From Sphingobium xanthum (lineage in GTDB: Bacteria; Pseudomonadota; Alphaproteobacteria; Sphingomonadales; Sphingomonadaceae), in contig NZ_JAHKKS010000003.1 of the NCBI RefSeq assembly GCF_019737615.1, positions 348,001 through 412,000 of the forward strand: 64,000 bases of DNA, written 5' to 3'. A model generated the notes under the pieces. That model was given only the letters and a program-made list of their open reading frames with translations. It ran no database searches and was not told where the DNA came from. This document shows positions 8,219-16,906 of the stretch, piece by piece. How positions within the stretch are numbered: position 1 is the stretch's first letter; each line of letters starts with the position of its first letter. Both the position numbers and the translations under genes were made by a program.

Positions 8219-9224
8219 GGCCGATCCCAAGCCGCTTTCCGGCAGCGCCGCCGCAGCCGTGCTCCTGATGCTCTTCGACGAGGACGAGGCAGCGCAGATC
8301 CTCTCGCGTCTCGAGCCCGAGGAAGTCCGCCAGCTCGGCTATGCCATGTATGACGTGGCCGATGTCGAGGTCGATGAAGTCAATGCCGCCCTTGATCGGT
8401 TCGTCGGCAAGGCCAAGGGCCGCACGACCATCGGCTATGGCGCGAGCCAGCATATCCGCGGCGCGATGACGAAGGCGCTCGGCCCGGAACGCGCCGACAA
8501 CATGCTCTCGCGGATCACGCCGCCGACCCGCTCGACCAAGCTTTCCATGCTCAAATGGATGGAGCCGGTCGAGATCGCGGGCATCATCGAGCTGGAGCAT
8601 CCGCAGATCATGGCGATCGTGCTCGCGCATCTGGATGCCGCGGCGGCTGCGTCCGTGCTGCAGCTGCTCCCTCCGGAGATGCAGGACGATGTGGTCTATC
8701 GCGTCGCTACACTGGGTCCGGTCAGCGCCGAGGCGCTCGACGATCTCGAGCAGCTGATCAACAGCCGCTCGGGCCAGCGCGCCATAGCGGGCGGCGTGAC
8801 GAAGCGTGGTGGCACGAGCGAAGCCGCCGCCATCATGAACAATATCCGCAAGGACCATGAGCTACGCATCATGAAGGCGCTGAACAAGCGCGACAAGGTC
8901 GTCTCCGCCTCGATCGAGGAAGAGATGTTCATTTTCGAGAACCTGCTGGAACTCAGCGACAAGGATCTCGGCACGGTCATGCGCTCGATCGACAGCAGCG
9001 TGCTGGTCGTGGCGCTCAAGGGCGCGAGCGACATGTTGCGCACCAAGATCCTCGGCTGCATGTCGCAGCGCGCCGCCCAGTCCATCGCGGACGAGATGGA
9101 GGAGCGCGGCCCGATGCGTCTCGCGGAAGTTCTGGAAGCGCAGAAGCAGGTCATCGCCGAGGCCCGCCGCATGGGCGAAGAAGGCACGATCATGCTCGGC
9201 GGCAAGGGCGACGACTATGTCTAG
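8211..9224 (+). CDS. fliG: Flagellar motor switch protein FliG
   Basis: FliG is the rotor protein that engages the stator and transmits torque and direction. The 337 residues cover the N-terminal FliF-binding part (AAAVLLMLFDEDEAAQIL), the middle FliM-binding domain with the EHPQIMAIVLAHLD motif, and the C-terminal charged torque helix region (LRTKILGCMSQRAAQSIADE). The start lies inside the end of fliF (GCAGATGGCTGA) with GGAG upstream. The last eight bases overlap fliH. Confidence 0.97.
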   Translation: MAEADPKPLSGSAAAAVLLMLFDEDEAAQILSRLEPEEVRQLGYAMYDVADVEVDEVNAALDRFVGKAKGRTTIGYGASQHIRGAMTKALGPERADNMLSRITPPTRSTKLSMLKWMEPVEIAGIIELEHPQIMAIVLAHLDAAAAASVLQLLPPEMQDDVVYRVATLGPVSAEALDDLEQLINSRSGQRAIAGGVTKRGGTSEAAAIMNNIRKDHELRIMKALNKRDKVVSASIEEEMFIFENLLELSDKDLGTVMRSIDSSVLVVALKGASDMLRTKILGCMSQRAAQSIADEMEERGPMRLAEVLEAQKQVIAEARRMGEEGTIMLGGKGDDYV

Positions 9225-9882
9225 GATCTGGTCGGGCGAAAAGATCGGCGCTGCCGAGCCGATTTCGGGCTGGGGTGCATTCGGCAGTGTCGGCCAGAAT
9301 GGCCGGGGCTTCCGTAGCCTCTACAGCGAGGACCAGGGCAGCCGCGCCTGGAATGTGACTCATCCCGGTCAGCCGACGCATGCGCCGGGGACGCTTGACC
9401 CGATCGATCCGATCGAGCAGGCGGCCCAGGAGGCGTTCGTCCAGGGCTTTCAGGAAGGCGAGCGCGTGGCGCGCGAGGCCGCCGAGCTCGACAATGCCAT
9501 ACGCACCGAGCTCGCCCAGGCGATCGCCCTGCTGGCGCAGGGCGGTGAAGGCACGCTGGCGACCATGTTGTCGCAGGCCGTCATCCGACTGGTGACGCAG
9601 ATCATGGGCGAAGTGCCGATCGACGAGCATCTGCTCACCGAGCGCTGTCAGGCGGTTGCGGCCTGCATCGAGAGCGATGATGCGCGCACCGTGCTCGAAG
9701 TCAGCCCAGACGATCTGCCGTTGCTCGAAATGGAGCAGGTCGGCGTCGCTCTGGCCGCCAATCCCGATCTGCCGCGCGGCTCCGTGCGGCTCGCCACCAG
9801 CGAAGGCTGGGTCGAGGACGGCCCGGACGTGCGGCTCGATCGGCTCCGCGCCCTCATGGACGACATGGAGGGTCGCATATGA
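9217..9882 (+). CDS. fliH: Flagellar export apparatus stator FliH
   Basis: FliH anchors and regulates the export ATPase FliI at the base of the flagellum. The 221-residue protein has a variable N-terminal part, an FVQGFQEGERVAREA stretch with the glycine-spaced helix typical of FliH, and a C-terminal domain (SQAVIRLVTQIMGEVPIDEH, RGSVRLATSEGWVEDGPDVR) like FliH/HrpE. It overlaps fliG by eight bases and fliI by four, the usual order. Confidence 0.85.
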   Translation: MSRIWSGEKIGAAEPISGWGAFGSVGQNGRGFRSLYSEDQGSRAWNVTHPGQPTHAPGTLDPIDPIEQAAQEAFVQGFQEGERVAREAAELDNAIRTELAQAIALLAQGGEGTLATMLSQAVIRLVTQIMGEVPIDEHLLTERCQAVAACIESDDARTVLEVSPDDLPLLEMEQVGVALAANPDLPRGSVRLATSEGWVEDGPDVRLDRLRALMDDMEGRI

Positions 9883-11207
9883 TGCAGGCCCATGTCGCAC
9901 AGGCGGCGAAGCTTCTCGACCATATGCAGGTCACGAATCAGGCGCCGCGCCATGTCGGCCGCCTCGTGGGCCATGATGCGGGCATGCTGGAAGTCACCGG
10001 CTTCTCCCGGCCGATCGGCGCCGGCGCGCGGATTCGCGCGGCCGACGGACATTCCATCCGCGCCGAGGTCGTCGGGTTTCGCGGCAGCCGCGCGATCCTC
10101 GTGCCGCTGGATCAGGACGCGCCGCTCGAAAACGGCGCCCGCGTCGAGCCGGACAGCGCCGCGAACATGGTGCAGGTCGGCGATGGCCTCATCGGCCGCG
10201 TGGTGGATGCCATGGGCCAGCCGCTCGACCGCAAGGGGCCAGTTCTCGCCAATGGACAATGGCCGCTCAACGGCGTTCGCGGTAACGTTTTGGACAAGGG
10301 CCGGGTGCTGAAGCGCTTCGATCTCGGCGTGCGCGCCGTCAATGCGCTGCTGACCGCCGGGCGTGGTCAACGCATCGCCATCATGGCGGGCTCGGGCGTC
10401 GGCAAGTCGGTGCTGATGGGTCAGATGATCATGGGCGCGGAAGCGGACATCGTCGTCGTGGGCCTGATCGGCGAACGCGGTCGCGAGGTCAGCGACTTCC
10501 TCGAGATCAAGCTCAAGGGCCAGATGCACAAGAGCGTCGTGGTCGCCGTGCCGGCCGATCATCCGCCGGTGCTGCGCCTGCGCGCGGCAGCCCGTGCGAC
10601 GGCGATCGCAGAATATTTCCGGGCGCGCGGCAAGAATGTGCTACTGCTCATCGACTCGCTTACGCGCTGCGCCCATGCCCAGCGCGAGATCGGCCTGTCG
10701 CTCGGCGAGCCGCCCGCGATGAAGGGCTACCCACCTTCGGCCCTCGCCTTCATTCCGCGCCTGTGCGAGCGTGCCGGCGTCGATACGCGCTCGGGCGGCT
10801 CGATCACGGCGATCTACACGGTGCTCGCCGACGGCGACGACAACGACGACCCCATCGTCGATACGGCGCGCGCCATTGTCGATGGGCATATCGTCCTCTC
10901 ACGCCAGCTCTCGGAGCAGAGCATCTTCCCGGCGATCGACATCGGCCGCTCGCTCTCGCGCGTCATGGCGGACATCGTCGACGACGAGCATCTGGCGGCG
11001 GCATCCACCTACCGTCGCCTCTGGGCCGCCTATGAGGAAAATCGCGATCTCATCCTGATGGGCGCCTATCGCCCGGGCAACGATCCGATCATCGACGAAG
11101 CCGTGCAGCGGCGCCAGCAGCTGCTCGACTTCCTGCGCCAGAGCAGCAAATCGACGATCGACGGCGACGCCAGCGCCGCCGCTCTCGTCGCGGAGTTCGG
11201 CGCATGA
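9879..11207 (+). CDS. fliI: Flagellum-specific export ATPase FliI
   Basis: FliI is the F1-beta-like hexameric ATPase that energises unfolding and export of flagellar substrates. The 442 residues contain Walker A GSGVGKSVLMGQM, the VVGLIGERGREVSDF segment, Walker B LLLIDSLTRCAHAQRE and the GGSITAIYTVL region common to FliI/YscN. The ATG overlaps the stop of fliH (ATGA), as does the end with fliJ. Confidence 0.97.
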   Translation: MMQAHVAQAAKLLDHMQVTNQAPRHVGRLVGHDAGMLEVTGFSRPIGAGARIRAADGHSIRAEVVGFRGSRAILVPLDQDAPLENGARVEPDSAANMVQVGDGLIGRVVDAMGQPLDRKGPVLANGQWPLNGVRGNVLDKGRVLKRFDLGVRAVNALLTAGRGQRIAIMAGSGVGKSVLMGQMIMGAEADIVVVGLIGERGREVSDFLEIKLKGQMHKSVVVAVPADHPPVLRLRAAARATAIAEYFRARGKNVLLLIDSLTRCAHAQREIGLSLGEPPAMKGYPPSALAFIPRLCERAGVDTRSGGSITAIYTVLADGDDNDDPIVDTARAIVDGHIVLSRQLSEQSIFPAIDIGRSLSRVMADIVDDEHLAAASTYRRLWAAYEENRDLILMGAYRPGNDPIIDEAVQRRQQLLDFLRQSSKSTIDGDASAAALVAEFGA

Positions 11208-11632
11208 GCCGGCTCATTGCATCCCGCAAGCGCCTGCTGCGCGTGCGCGACGTCCAGCACACCCAGGCCGTGGGTGCGCTGATGCAAGCGCGCGACGAAG
11301 CAAACCAGATCGAGGACAATGCCCGCCGCATCGCGTCGGTGCGCGAAGAGCTGTTCAGCGGCGAGCAGGTCAAAAATGGCGCGCTTCTTGCTTCCAAGCG
11401 GGAACTGGCCGGTCGCCTCGAGCGTGCCGGACGGCAACTCGACGGCGCGCTCTATGACGCAAACCGCCGGATCGACCAGCGTGATGCCGAGCGCATCGTC
11501 GCCGATCGCGACCGCGAGATTGCCGAACGATTGAAGGACAAGGCCCATGCTGCCCGTGAGGCGCAGCGAGAGGCCCGTCTGGCGGCGCTCCCGAGCTACC
11601 GCCGGATGCAGAACAAGGAAAATGAACAATGA
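11204..11632 (+). CDS. fliJ: Flagellar export protein FliJ
   Basis: FliJ is the coiled-coil stalk inside the FliI ring that couples ATPase and proton-driven export and escorts chaperones. The 142-residue product is almost entirely predicted coiled coil, rich in Arg, Glu and Ala (KRLLRVRDVQHTQAVGALMQ, AERIVADRDREIAERLKDKA). Sequence conservation of FliJ is low, so the name rests on length, helical character and its place between fliI and fliK with ATGA overlaps on both sides. Confidence 0.85.
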   Translation: MSRLIASRKRLLRVRDVQHTQAVGALMQARDEANQIEDNARRIASVREELFSGEQVKNGALLASKRELAGRLERAGRQLDGALYDANRRIDQRDAERIVADRDREIAERLKDKAHAAREAQREARLAALPSYRRMQNKENEQ

Positions 11633-13608
11633 TCGATTTCGCGAGTCTCGTCGGCAAGATCACGGGCAAGCTGCCCGGCCAGACCGATGGCAAGGCTGCT
11701 GCGACCGGCGAAACCGGCGTCGCGACGGGCGGCGCCTTCGCGGATCTCGTTCGCCTGGCGACGCAGATCGAGGCAAGCCGCGGTCCCGGCAATCTGCGCC
11801 TGGTCGTGGACAATGGCGCCATGCCGGAAGTGACGAGCGCTGCGCTCCAGGGTCTTAGCCTCAACCCAGACGGCGCGCTTGCGCCGGTCGCCACCGAGAC
11901 GGCGCCGGTATTGGATGGTGAGAGCGAGGCGGAAAGCGCCGCACCGGAGACGCTCGCCGTGCCGGCACAGAACCCGTCCACGATCATCGCGCCACCGCTC
12001 TTCAGCGTCGCGCCCGCACCGATCGCGGCCACCCCGGTCACGACATCGCCCGTTGCGCCTGCGCCCATCGTGAATGCGCGTCTCGCTACCGCGTCCGTTG
12101 CGACCGTGCCGCTCGCGACCGCAACTTCCGCTCCAATTGTAGCCGTGCCCGGTGCGCCGCCGCCGGTTGCAACGCTGCCGGATGCGATGCGCTCGATGCC
12201 GATTGCGGTTGCCTCCGTCACGGTATCGCCCGGCGCCACCGCACCGGTCGCGACCCTGCCCGTCGCCGCCATGCCCGTGGCGACCGTCTCCCCCGTGGTC
12301 ACGACACCTGTCGCCGCGGCGCCTCTCGCGACCCCATCTTCACCCGTTGCGACAGCGCCGGCCGCCACGCAGCCCGACGCGCTATCCTCCATGATGATCG
12401 CGACCATGCCACGTCCGGCAGTGCCTTCCACGCCGGTCGCCCCGACGCTGACGGATGCCCTCCCGACGAATGGTGCCGACACGGTTGCCGCGCCGGCCAC
12501 CCCGGCCGAGCAAAAGACACCGGTCGTTACCCAGGCCACCCTCCCTTCGCCGATCGCGGCCAATCCCATCGGCAAGGTGACGGCCACGCCGGAAGAGGCG
12601 CTGAGGCTCGCCATGATCGCTTCGTCGCGCCCCACGCGGGTCGAGTCGCCGGCAGAAGACGCCGCGATTGCCCCCGCCCCACCGGCAGCCGAGGCACCCA
12701 CCGGGCTCGAAGGCGCCCAGACCGTCGGAGAGATGACGTCGCAGGCCAAGCCCGGCATGCTGACGGCCGCCTTGCGCATGCTTGCCCCGCGTCCGCGCGC
12801 TTCGACCTCCGAAGCGATCGACGGCACAACCGCCAATATCGCGACCCCGGCGGCGACCTCGCGCGACGCAAACAGCGTGGAAGCGCTCTCTGCTTTGTCG
12901 CTGGGCGCGAGCGAGAAGCTGCAGACCACGGCGGCGAGCACATCTTCCCCCGTCGATGCTACGCAGGCGCTGAGCGCTCCGCTGCGCTCCATTGTTGAGG
13001 CGCTGCCGCCAGTCATCCAGTCCGAGCTTGGCGCACCTTCGGTGCGGGCCGCGGCCGGTCCTTCGACCGGCGAGGTGCTGGGCGATCAGGTCATCGACAT
13101 GGGCGTCTCGGGCCAGTGGATCGATCGCATGGCCCGCGAGATCGCCGGTCTCGCCGATGGGACCGGGCATAGCCGCTTCACCCTTAACCCTCCGCATCTC
13201 GGCCGGCTGCAGATCGATCTGTGGCGCGAGGAGGGCGCAACCAGCATTCGCATGCTGACCGAGACGGACGAGGCCGCACAGCGCCTCCAGGAGGGCCGCA
13301 CGGCACTCCAGGGCGATGCGCGCGTCGCGGCGCTCAGCTTCGCTTCGATCACGGTCGAGAAGGCCAGCGGCGCGTTCGACACGGCACCGCGCGACCAGGG
13401 TGGTCAGCGTCAGGGCAGCGATCTCTCCGGCCAGATGCAGCAGCAGCAGCAGCAGCCCGAGGGACAGGGACAGTCGCGCGCTAACAACGCGCGAGCAAAT
13501 GGCAGCGATTGGGTCGGCCGAATCGCTGGAGACGAACCGAATCAGCAAGATGACGACTCGAGTCGCGCGCCCACGCGGGCTGCGAACGGGCGGGTCCGAT
13601 TCGCGTAA
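11629..13608 (+). CDS. fliK: Flagellar hook-length control protein FliK
   Basis: FliK is a secreted molecular ruler that sets hook length and switches export to filament-type substrates. The 659-residue protein has a long, poorly structured region (about 115-300) of degenerate Ala/Pro/Val/Thr repeats such as PVATLPVAAMPVATVSPVV. It ends in a conserved FliK C-terminal domain (SRFTLNPPHLGRLQIDLWRE, IRMLTETDEAAQRLQEGR), then a Gln-rich tail (QMQQQQQQPEGQGQ). The ruler part is low-complexity and might vary in length between strains. It overlaps fliJ by four bases. Confidence 0.9.
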   Translation: MIDFASLVGKITGKLPGQTDGKAAATGETGVATGGAFADLVRLATQIEASRGPGNLRLVVDNGAMPEVTSAALQGLSLNPDGALAPVATETAPVLDGESEAESAAPETLAVPAQNPSTIIAPPLFSVAPAPIAATPVTTSPVAPAPIVNARLATASVATVPLATATSAPIVAVPGAPPPVATLPDAMRSMPIAVASVTVSPGATAPVATLPVAAMPVATVSPVVTTPVAAAPLATPSSPVATAPAATQPDALSSMMIATMPRPAVPSTPVAPTLTDALPTNGADTVAAPATPAEQKTPVVTQATLPSPIAANPIGKVTATPEEALRLAMIASSRPTRVESPAEDAAIAPAPPAAEAPTGLEGAQTVGEMTSQAKPGMLTAALRMLAPRPRASTSEAIDGTTANIATPAATSRDANSVEALSALSLGASEKLQTTAASTSSPVDATQALSAPLRSIVEALPPVIQSELGAPSVRAAAGPSTGEVLGDQVIDMGVSGQWIDRMAREIAGLADGTGHSRFTLNPPHLGRLQIDLWREEGATSIRMLTETDEAAQRLQEGRTALQGDARVAALSFASITVEKASGAFDTAPRDQGGQRQGSDLSGQMQQQQQQPEGQGQSRANNARANGSDWVGRIAGDEPNQQDDDSSRAPTRAANGRVRFA

Positions 13609-13620
13609 AGGAGCAGATCG

Positions 13621-14247
13621 ATGAGCGATGCACCGGATAAAGATGCGAAAAAGAAGGGGGGCGGCAAAAAAAAGCTGATCATGCTTGTCGGCGCGATCGT
13701 CCTGCTGGGCGGTGGCGGCGCGGCAGCGGGCTTTTATGCCGCCGGCTCGATGCACAAGGAGGAGGGTCCGCATGAGGATCCGAACAAGCCTAAGCTTGTG
13801 CTGAAGGGCGAAAATCCTGAGGAAATCGCAACGACCTGGGCCGCCAAGGCCAAGGAAGAAGGCGTCAGCGGCGAGGTCCCCAATCACGGCAAGGGGGTGG
13901 ATCTTCCGCGCCCGAAAAACAGCGCGGCCTATCAGGCGACCTATTTTCAGATCCCGGCGCCGTTCACATCCAATCTGGCGGACAGCGACGCCTTCGCGCA
14001 GGTCTCGATCGCGGTCTCGACCTATTACGACAACCGCGTGATTCAGGCCGTTACGGCGCATGAATTGGCGATTCGTTCGTCCATATTGATGATGCTCGCG
14101 CAGGAGGACGAGCTGGCGCTCGGCACCCCTCAAGGCAAGGAAGCCCTGCAGGGAAAACTGCTCAAGATCATTAACGATACGCTGAAGGCAAAGACCGGCT
14201 ACAGCGGGGTCGATAACGTTTATTTTACCAATTTCGTTATTCAATAG
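13621..14247 (+). CDS. fliL: Flagellar basal-body-associated protein FliL
   Basis: FliL is a single-pass inner-membrane protein that surrounds the stator and supports motor function. The 208-residue product begins with a lysine-rich cytoplasmic head (DAKKKGGGKKKLI) and one transmembrane helix (MLVGAIVLLGGGGAAAGFYA). It then has a long periplasmic domain whose second half matches FliL (DAFAQVSIAVSTYYDN, HELAIRSSILMMLAQ, KLLKIINDTLK, VYFTNFVIQ). A 70-residue linker, longer than usual, follows the helix. It ends 38 bases before fliM, with a hairpin in the gap. Confidence 0.92.
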   Translation: MSDAPDKDAKKKGGGKKKLIMLVGAIVLLGGGGAAAGFYAAGSMHKEEGPHEDPNKPKLVLKGENPEEIATTWAAKAKEEGVSGEVPNHGKGVDLPRPKNSAAYQATYFQIPAPFTSNLADSDAFAQVSIAVSTYYDNRVIQAVTAHELAIRSSILMMLAQEDELALGTPQGKEALQGKLLKIINDTLKAKTGYSGVDNVYFTNFVIQ

Positions 14248-14253
14248 CGTCAA

Positions 14254-14277
14254 GCCGGACGGGGGTCCGGCGGGGAC
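14254..14277 (+). promoter_or_regulatory. 7-bp hairpin touching the fliM ribosome-binding site
   Basis: GCCGGAC (14254-14260) pairs with GTCCGGC (14265-14271) over a GGGG loop, and the next six bases GGGGAC (14272-14277) are the Shine-Dalgarno site of fliM. It is the only intergenic hairpin inside the tightly packed fliE-flhB operon. It could insulate fliM translation from fliL, protect an mRNA end, or attenuate; there is no T-run, so a simple terminator is unlikely. Confidence 0.5.
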
Positions 14278-14285
14278 TGATGCTG

Positions 14286-15164
14286 ATGAATGACGTGCAA
14301 CCTTATGCCTTCGGGCAGCATGGCAACGCGCCTACCGCCGCCATTGGCGGCCTGGAGAAGCTGGGCGACCGGCTCGCCAAGCGACTGCGCGCGATCATCG
14401 AGCCCTATAGCGGCGGCCGACCGGTCGTAACCGCCAAGCCGCTCGACACCACGATGTTCATGATGTGGGATGCTTGCGTCCCCGCGTTCGTGAGCCTGTC
14501 GCTCTATCGGCTGCACCCGATCAAGGGGCTGGTGACGCTGCGCATCGATGCCGAGCTCGTCTCGCGGCTCGTCGACAGCTTCTACGGCGGCACCACCAGT
14601 CAGCGCGCGTCGGCCGAGCGCTACGAATTCACACCCACCGAAAACAGGCTGGCCATGCGCCTGGCAGAGAGCATCATGGCGGTGCTCGTCGATTGCTGGA
14701 CCGACATCACGCCGGTCGAAGCGGTGTTGGTCAGTCGCGAGACGAACACCTCCCAGGCCGAGATCATGTCTGGCGAATGCGACGTGATCGTCCAGAGCTT
14801 CGAGATCGACCTGGGCGACCGCGACGCGCGCCTTGTCGAGATCGTCTATCCCCAGGAGGGTTTCGCCGGTCTGGAGATCAGCGGCAGCGCCACAAAGGGC
14901 GGCAACGAGGAACTGCGCCCGACCGATCCGGTCTGGCAGACGCGCCTCGGCAACTGTCTCGACGACGTCCGGTTTCCGGCCCGCACCGTGCTGGCGCGGC
15001 CCAACCTGAAGATTTCGGAGCTGGTGGCGCTGAAGCCCGGCGACGTGATCCCCATCAACATCGCGCGGCATCTCCCGCTGCTGATCGGCGACCGCGTGTT
15101 CGCGCACGGCTCGATCGGCGAGCAGGATGGCTGCGCGGCATTCATGATCGAAAAATTGGCCTGA
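14286..15164 (+). CDS. fliM: Flagellar motor switch protein FliM (lacking the CheY-docking motif)
   Basis: FliM forms the middle of the C-ring and normally receives phosphorylated CheY through an N-terminal peptide of type LSQxEIDALL. The 292-residue protein here starts MNDVQPYAFGQHGNAPTAAI and has no such peptide, and there is no room upstream for it. The middle CheC-like domain (LEKLGDRLAKRLRAIIEPYS, LVSRLVDSFYGG, YEFTPTENRLAMRLAESIM) and the C-terminal FliN-like surface domain (LGNCLDDVRFPARTVLARPN, LKPGDVIPI) are intact. GGGGAC at 14272-14277 is eight bases from the ATG at 14286; an ATG at 14280 is possible but too close to it. Confidence 0.92.
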   Translation: MNDVQPYAFGQHGNAPTAAIGGLEKLGDRLAKRLRAIIEPYSGGRPVVTAKPLDTTMFMMWDACVPAFVSLSLYRLHPIKGLVTLRIDAELVSRLVDSFYGGTTSQRASAERYEFTPTENRLAMRLAESIMAVLVDCWTDITPVEAVLVSRETNTSQAEIMSGECDVIVQSFEIDLGDRDARLVEIVYPQEGFAGLEISGSATKGGNEELRPTDPVWQTRLGNCLDDVRFPARTVLARPNLKISELVALKPGDVIPINIARHLPLLIGDRVFAHGSIGEQDGCAAFMIEKLA

Positions 15165-15177
15165 GGGACGCACAGAA

Positions 15178-15507
15178 ATGACTGACATGAGCGATACGCC
15201 CAAGCTCGATGGAGCCACCGAAGCCGATGCCGGCTTCGGCCGCAACATGCGGCTGCTGGCCGACATACCGGTCCGCATGTCCGTAGAGGTCGGCTCCACC
15301 CAGCTTCGCCTCGCCGAGATCATGAATCTTGGCGAGGGCAGTGTCGTCCAGCTCGATCGCCAGGCCGACGAACTGCTGGACATCATGGTCAACGGTACGC
15401 TGGTCGCGCGCGGCGAAGTCGTGACCGTGAATGGCCGCTATGGCATCCGCGTGGTCGAGATTGCCTCGGCCGAGGCGCGCCTCGCCGGCATCGAGCGCCG
15501 CGCATGA
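15178..15507 (+). CDS. fliN: Flagellar motor switch protein FliN
   Basis: FliN completes the bottom of the C-ring and docks FliH. The 109-residue protein is a single SpoA domain after a short acidic head (RNMRLLADIPVRMSVEVGST, LAEIMNLGEGSVVQLDRQAD, LDIMVNGTLVARGEVVTVNG, YGIRVVEI), a very standard FliN. It lies 13 bases after fliM and overlaps fliO by four. Confidence 0.96.
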   Translation: MTDMSDTPKLDGATEADAGFGRNMRLLADIPVRMSVEVGSTQLRLAEIMNLGEGSVVQLDRQADELLDIMVNGTLVARGEVVTVNGRYGIRVVEIASAEARLAGIERRA

Positions 15508-15776
15508 GCGCGCTTGGCTGGTACTTCCTGAAGCTTCTCGTCCTGCTGCCGATGGTCGGCGGCATGGCCTATGGCGCGCTGTGGCTGTGGCGCAAATATC
15601 AGCCCGGCATGCTCGGCGCCGGCCAGCGCGACCGCGCGGTCAAGCTGATCGATGTCCTGCCGATGGGCACACTCGGCAAGCTCGCCGTCGTCGAGTTCGG
15701 CGGCAAACAGCTGCTGCTCTCCGTTTCGCGCGGCAAGGTTGAGAAAGTCGCGGAGACCGATACGCGTCATGGCTAA
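15504..15776 (+). CDS. fliO: Flagellar biosynthetic protein FliO
   Basis: FliO is a small membrane protein that helps assemble the FliP ring of the export gate. The 90-residue product has one N-terminal transmembrane helix ([20 protein letters not shown]) and a cytoplasmic domain with the FliO pattern [29 protein letters not shown]. Its ATG overlaps the fliN stop, and its end overlaps fliP by eight bases. Confidence 0.88.
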   Translation: MSALGWYFLKLLVLLPMVGGMAYGALWLWRKYQPGMLGAGQRDRAVKLIDVLPMGTLGKLAVVEFGGKQLLLSVSRGKVEKVAETDTRHG

Positions 15777-16617
15777 GTCGCTGCGCTCCTTTCTGCTGCC
15801 GCTTGCGTTGGCGCTGAGCGCGCTCACGCCTGCTGCGCCTGTGCTTGCCCAGGCCGCGCCAGCCGCGCCGGCGACCGCCCCGGCTCCCGCACCACAGACG
15901 CCCGCAACCGGCACAGTGTCCCCGGGTGCCGAACTGGCGTCGGGCGGCCTCAGCCGTGCGCTGGACGACGTCTCCGGCGAGGGGCGCCCGCTCTCGCTGA
16001 GCTTGCAGATCCTGATCCTCATGAGCCTGCTGACGGTGCTGCCGTCGCTCGTCCTCATGATGACCAGCTTCACCCGCATCATCATCGTGCTGTCGTTGCT
16101 GCGCCAGGCGCTCGGCCTCGCGCAGACGCCGCCGAACCAGGTGCTCGTGGGCCTCGCGCTGTTCCTCTCCATGTTCGTGATGCGCCCGGCGATCGACCAG
16201 ATCTCGACCACGGCCTACACGCCTTATGGCCAGGGCCAGATCAGCATCGAGGAAGCGATCAGCCGCACCGGCAAGGTGTTTCACGGCTTCATGGCCAAAC
16301 AGACCCGCCAGAGCGACCTCGCGCTGTTTCAGGGCCTCGCCAATGCGCCGGCGTTCAATTCGCCAGACGACATTCCGTTCACGATCCTGCTTCCGGCGTT
16401 CGTGACCAGCGAGCTCAAGACGGCCTTCCAGATCGGCTTCATGATCTTCCTGCCGTTCCTCATCATCGACCTCGTCGTCGCCTCGACGCTGATGGCGCTC
16501 GGCATGATGATGCTCTCGCCGACGATCATCTCGATGCCGTTCAAGCTGCTGCTGTTCGTCCTCGTCGATGGCTGGGCCCTCACCATGGGCAGCCTCGCCG
16601 GCTCCTTCGCCACCTGA
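15769..16617 (+). CDS. fliP: Flagellar export gate protein FliP
   Basis: FliP forms the central pore of the flagellar type III export gate with FliQ and FliR. The 282-residue protein has a cleavable signal peptide ([20 protein letters not shown]) and a Pro/Ala-rich spacer. The conserved membrane region follows ([81 protein letters not shown]). The ATG at 15769 lies inside the end of fliO. Confidence 0.97.
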   Translation: MAKSLRSFLLPLALALSALTPAAPVLAQAAPAAPATAPAPAPQTPATGTVSPGAELASGGLSRALDDVSGEGRPLSLSLQILILMSLLTVLPSLVLMMTSFTRIIIVLSLLRQALGLAQTPPNQVLVGLALFLSMFVMRPAIDQISTTAYTPYGQGQISIEEAISRTGKVFHGFMAKQTRQSDLALFQGLANAPAFNSPDDIPFTILLPAFVTSELKTAFQIGFMIFLPFLIIDLVVASTLMALGMMMLSPTIISMPFKLLLFVLVDGWALTMGSLAGSFAT

Positions 16618-16633
16618 CGGAGCCCGACGGACC

Positions 16634-16906
16634 ATGGACAACAGCGATTTCTTCATCGGCATCGCGCAGCAGGCGCTCTGGGTCTCCGCCCTCGCGACGG
16701 CGCCGATATTGTTGCCTGCTTTGATTTGCGGCGTCATCATCGGTATGATCCAGGCTGCTACCTCGATCAACGAGCAGACGCTCTCGTTCGTGCCCAAGCT
16801 GATCGTGGTCGGCGCGACGCTGATCCTGTTCGGCAGCTCGATCCTCATGCTGGTCGCCGACTTCACGCGCGAGATCTTCGAGCGGATCCCGGACCTTCTC
16901 TCATGA
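16634..16906 (+). CDS. fliQ: Flagellar export gate protein FliQ
   Basis: FliQ is a two-helix membrane subunit of the export gate. The 90-residue protein shows the family pattern closely: ALWVSALATAPILLPALICG, GMIQAATSINEQTLSFVPKL and TLILFGSSILMLVADFTREI. It starts 16 bases after fliP and overlaps fliR by four (ATGA). Confidence 0.96.
   Translation: MDNSDFFIGIAQQALWVSALATAPILLPALICGVIIGMIQAATSINEQTLSFVPKLIVVGATLILFGSSILMLVADFTREIFERIPDLLS

Noticed and set aside
12382-14253. Long minus-strand open frame across fliK and fliL
   Set aside because: It is antisense to clearly coding flagellar genes and shows no recognisable domain.
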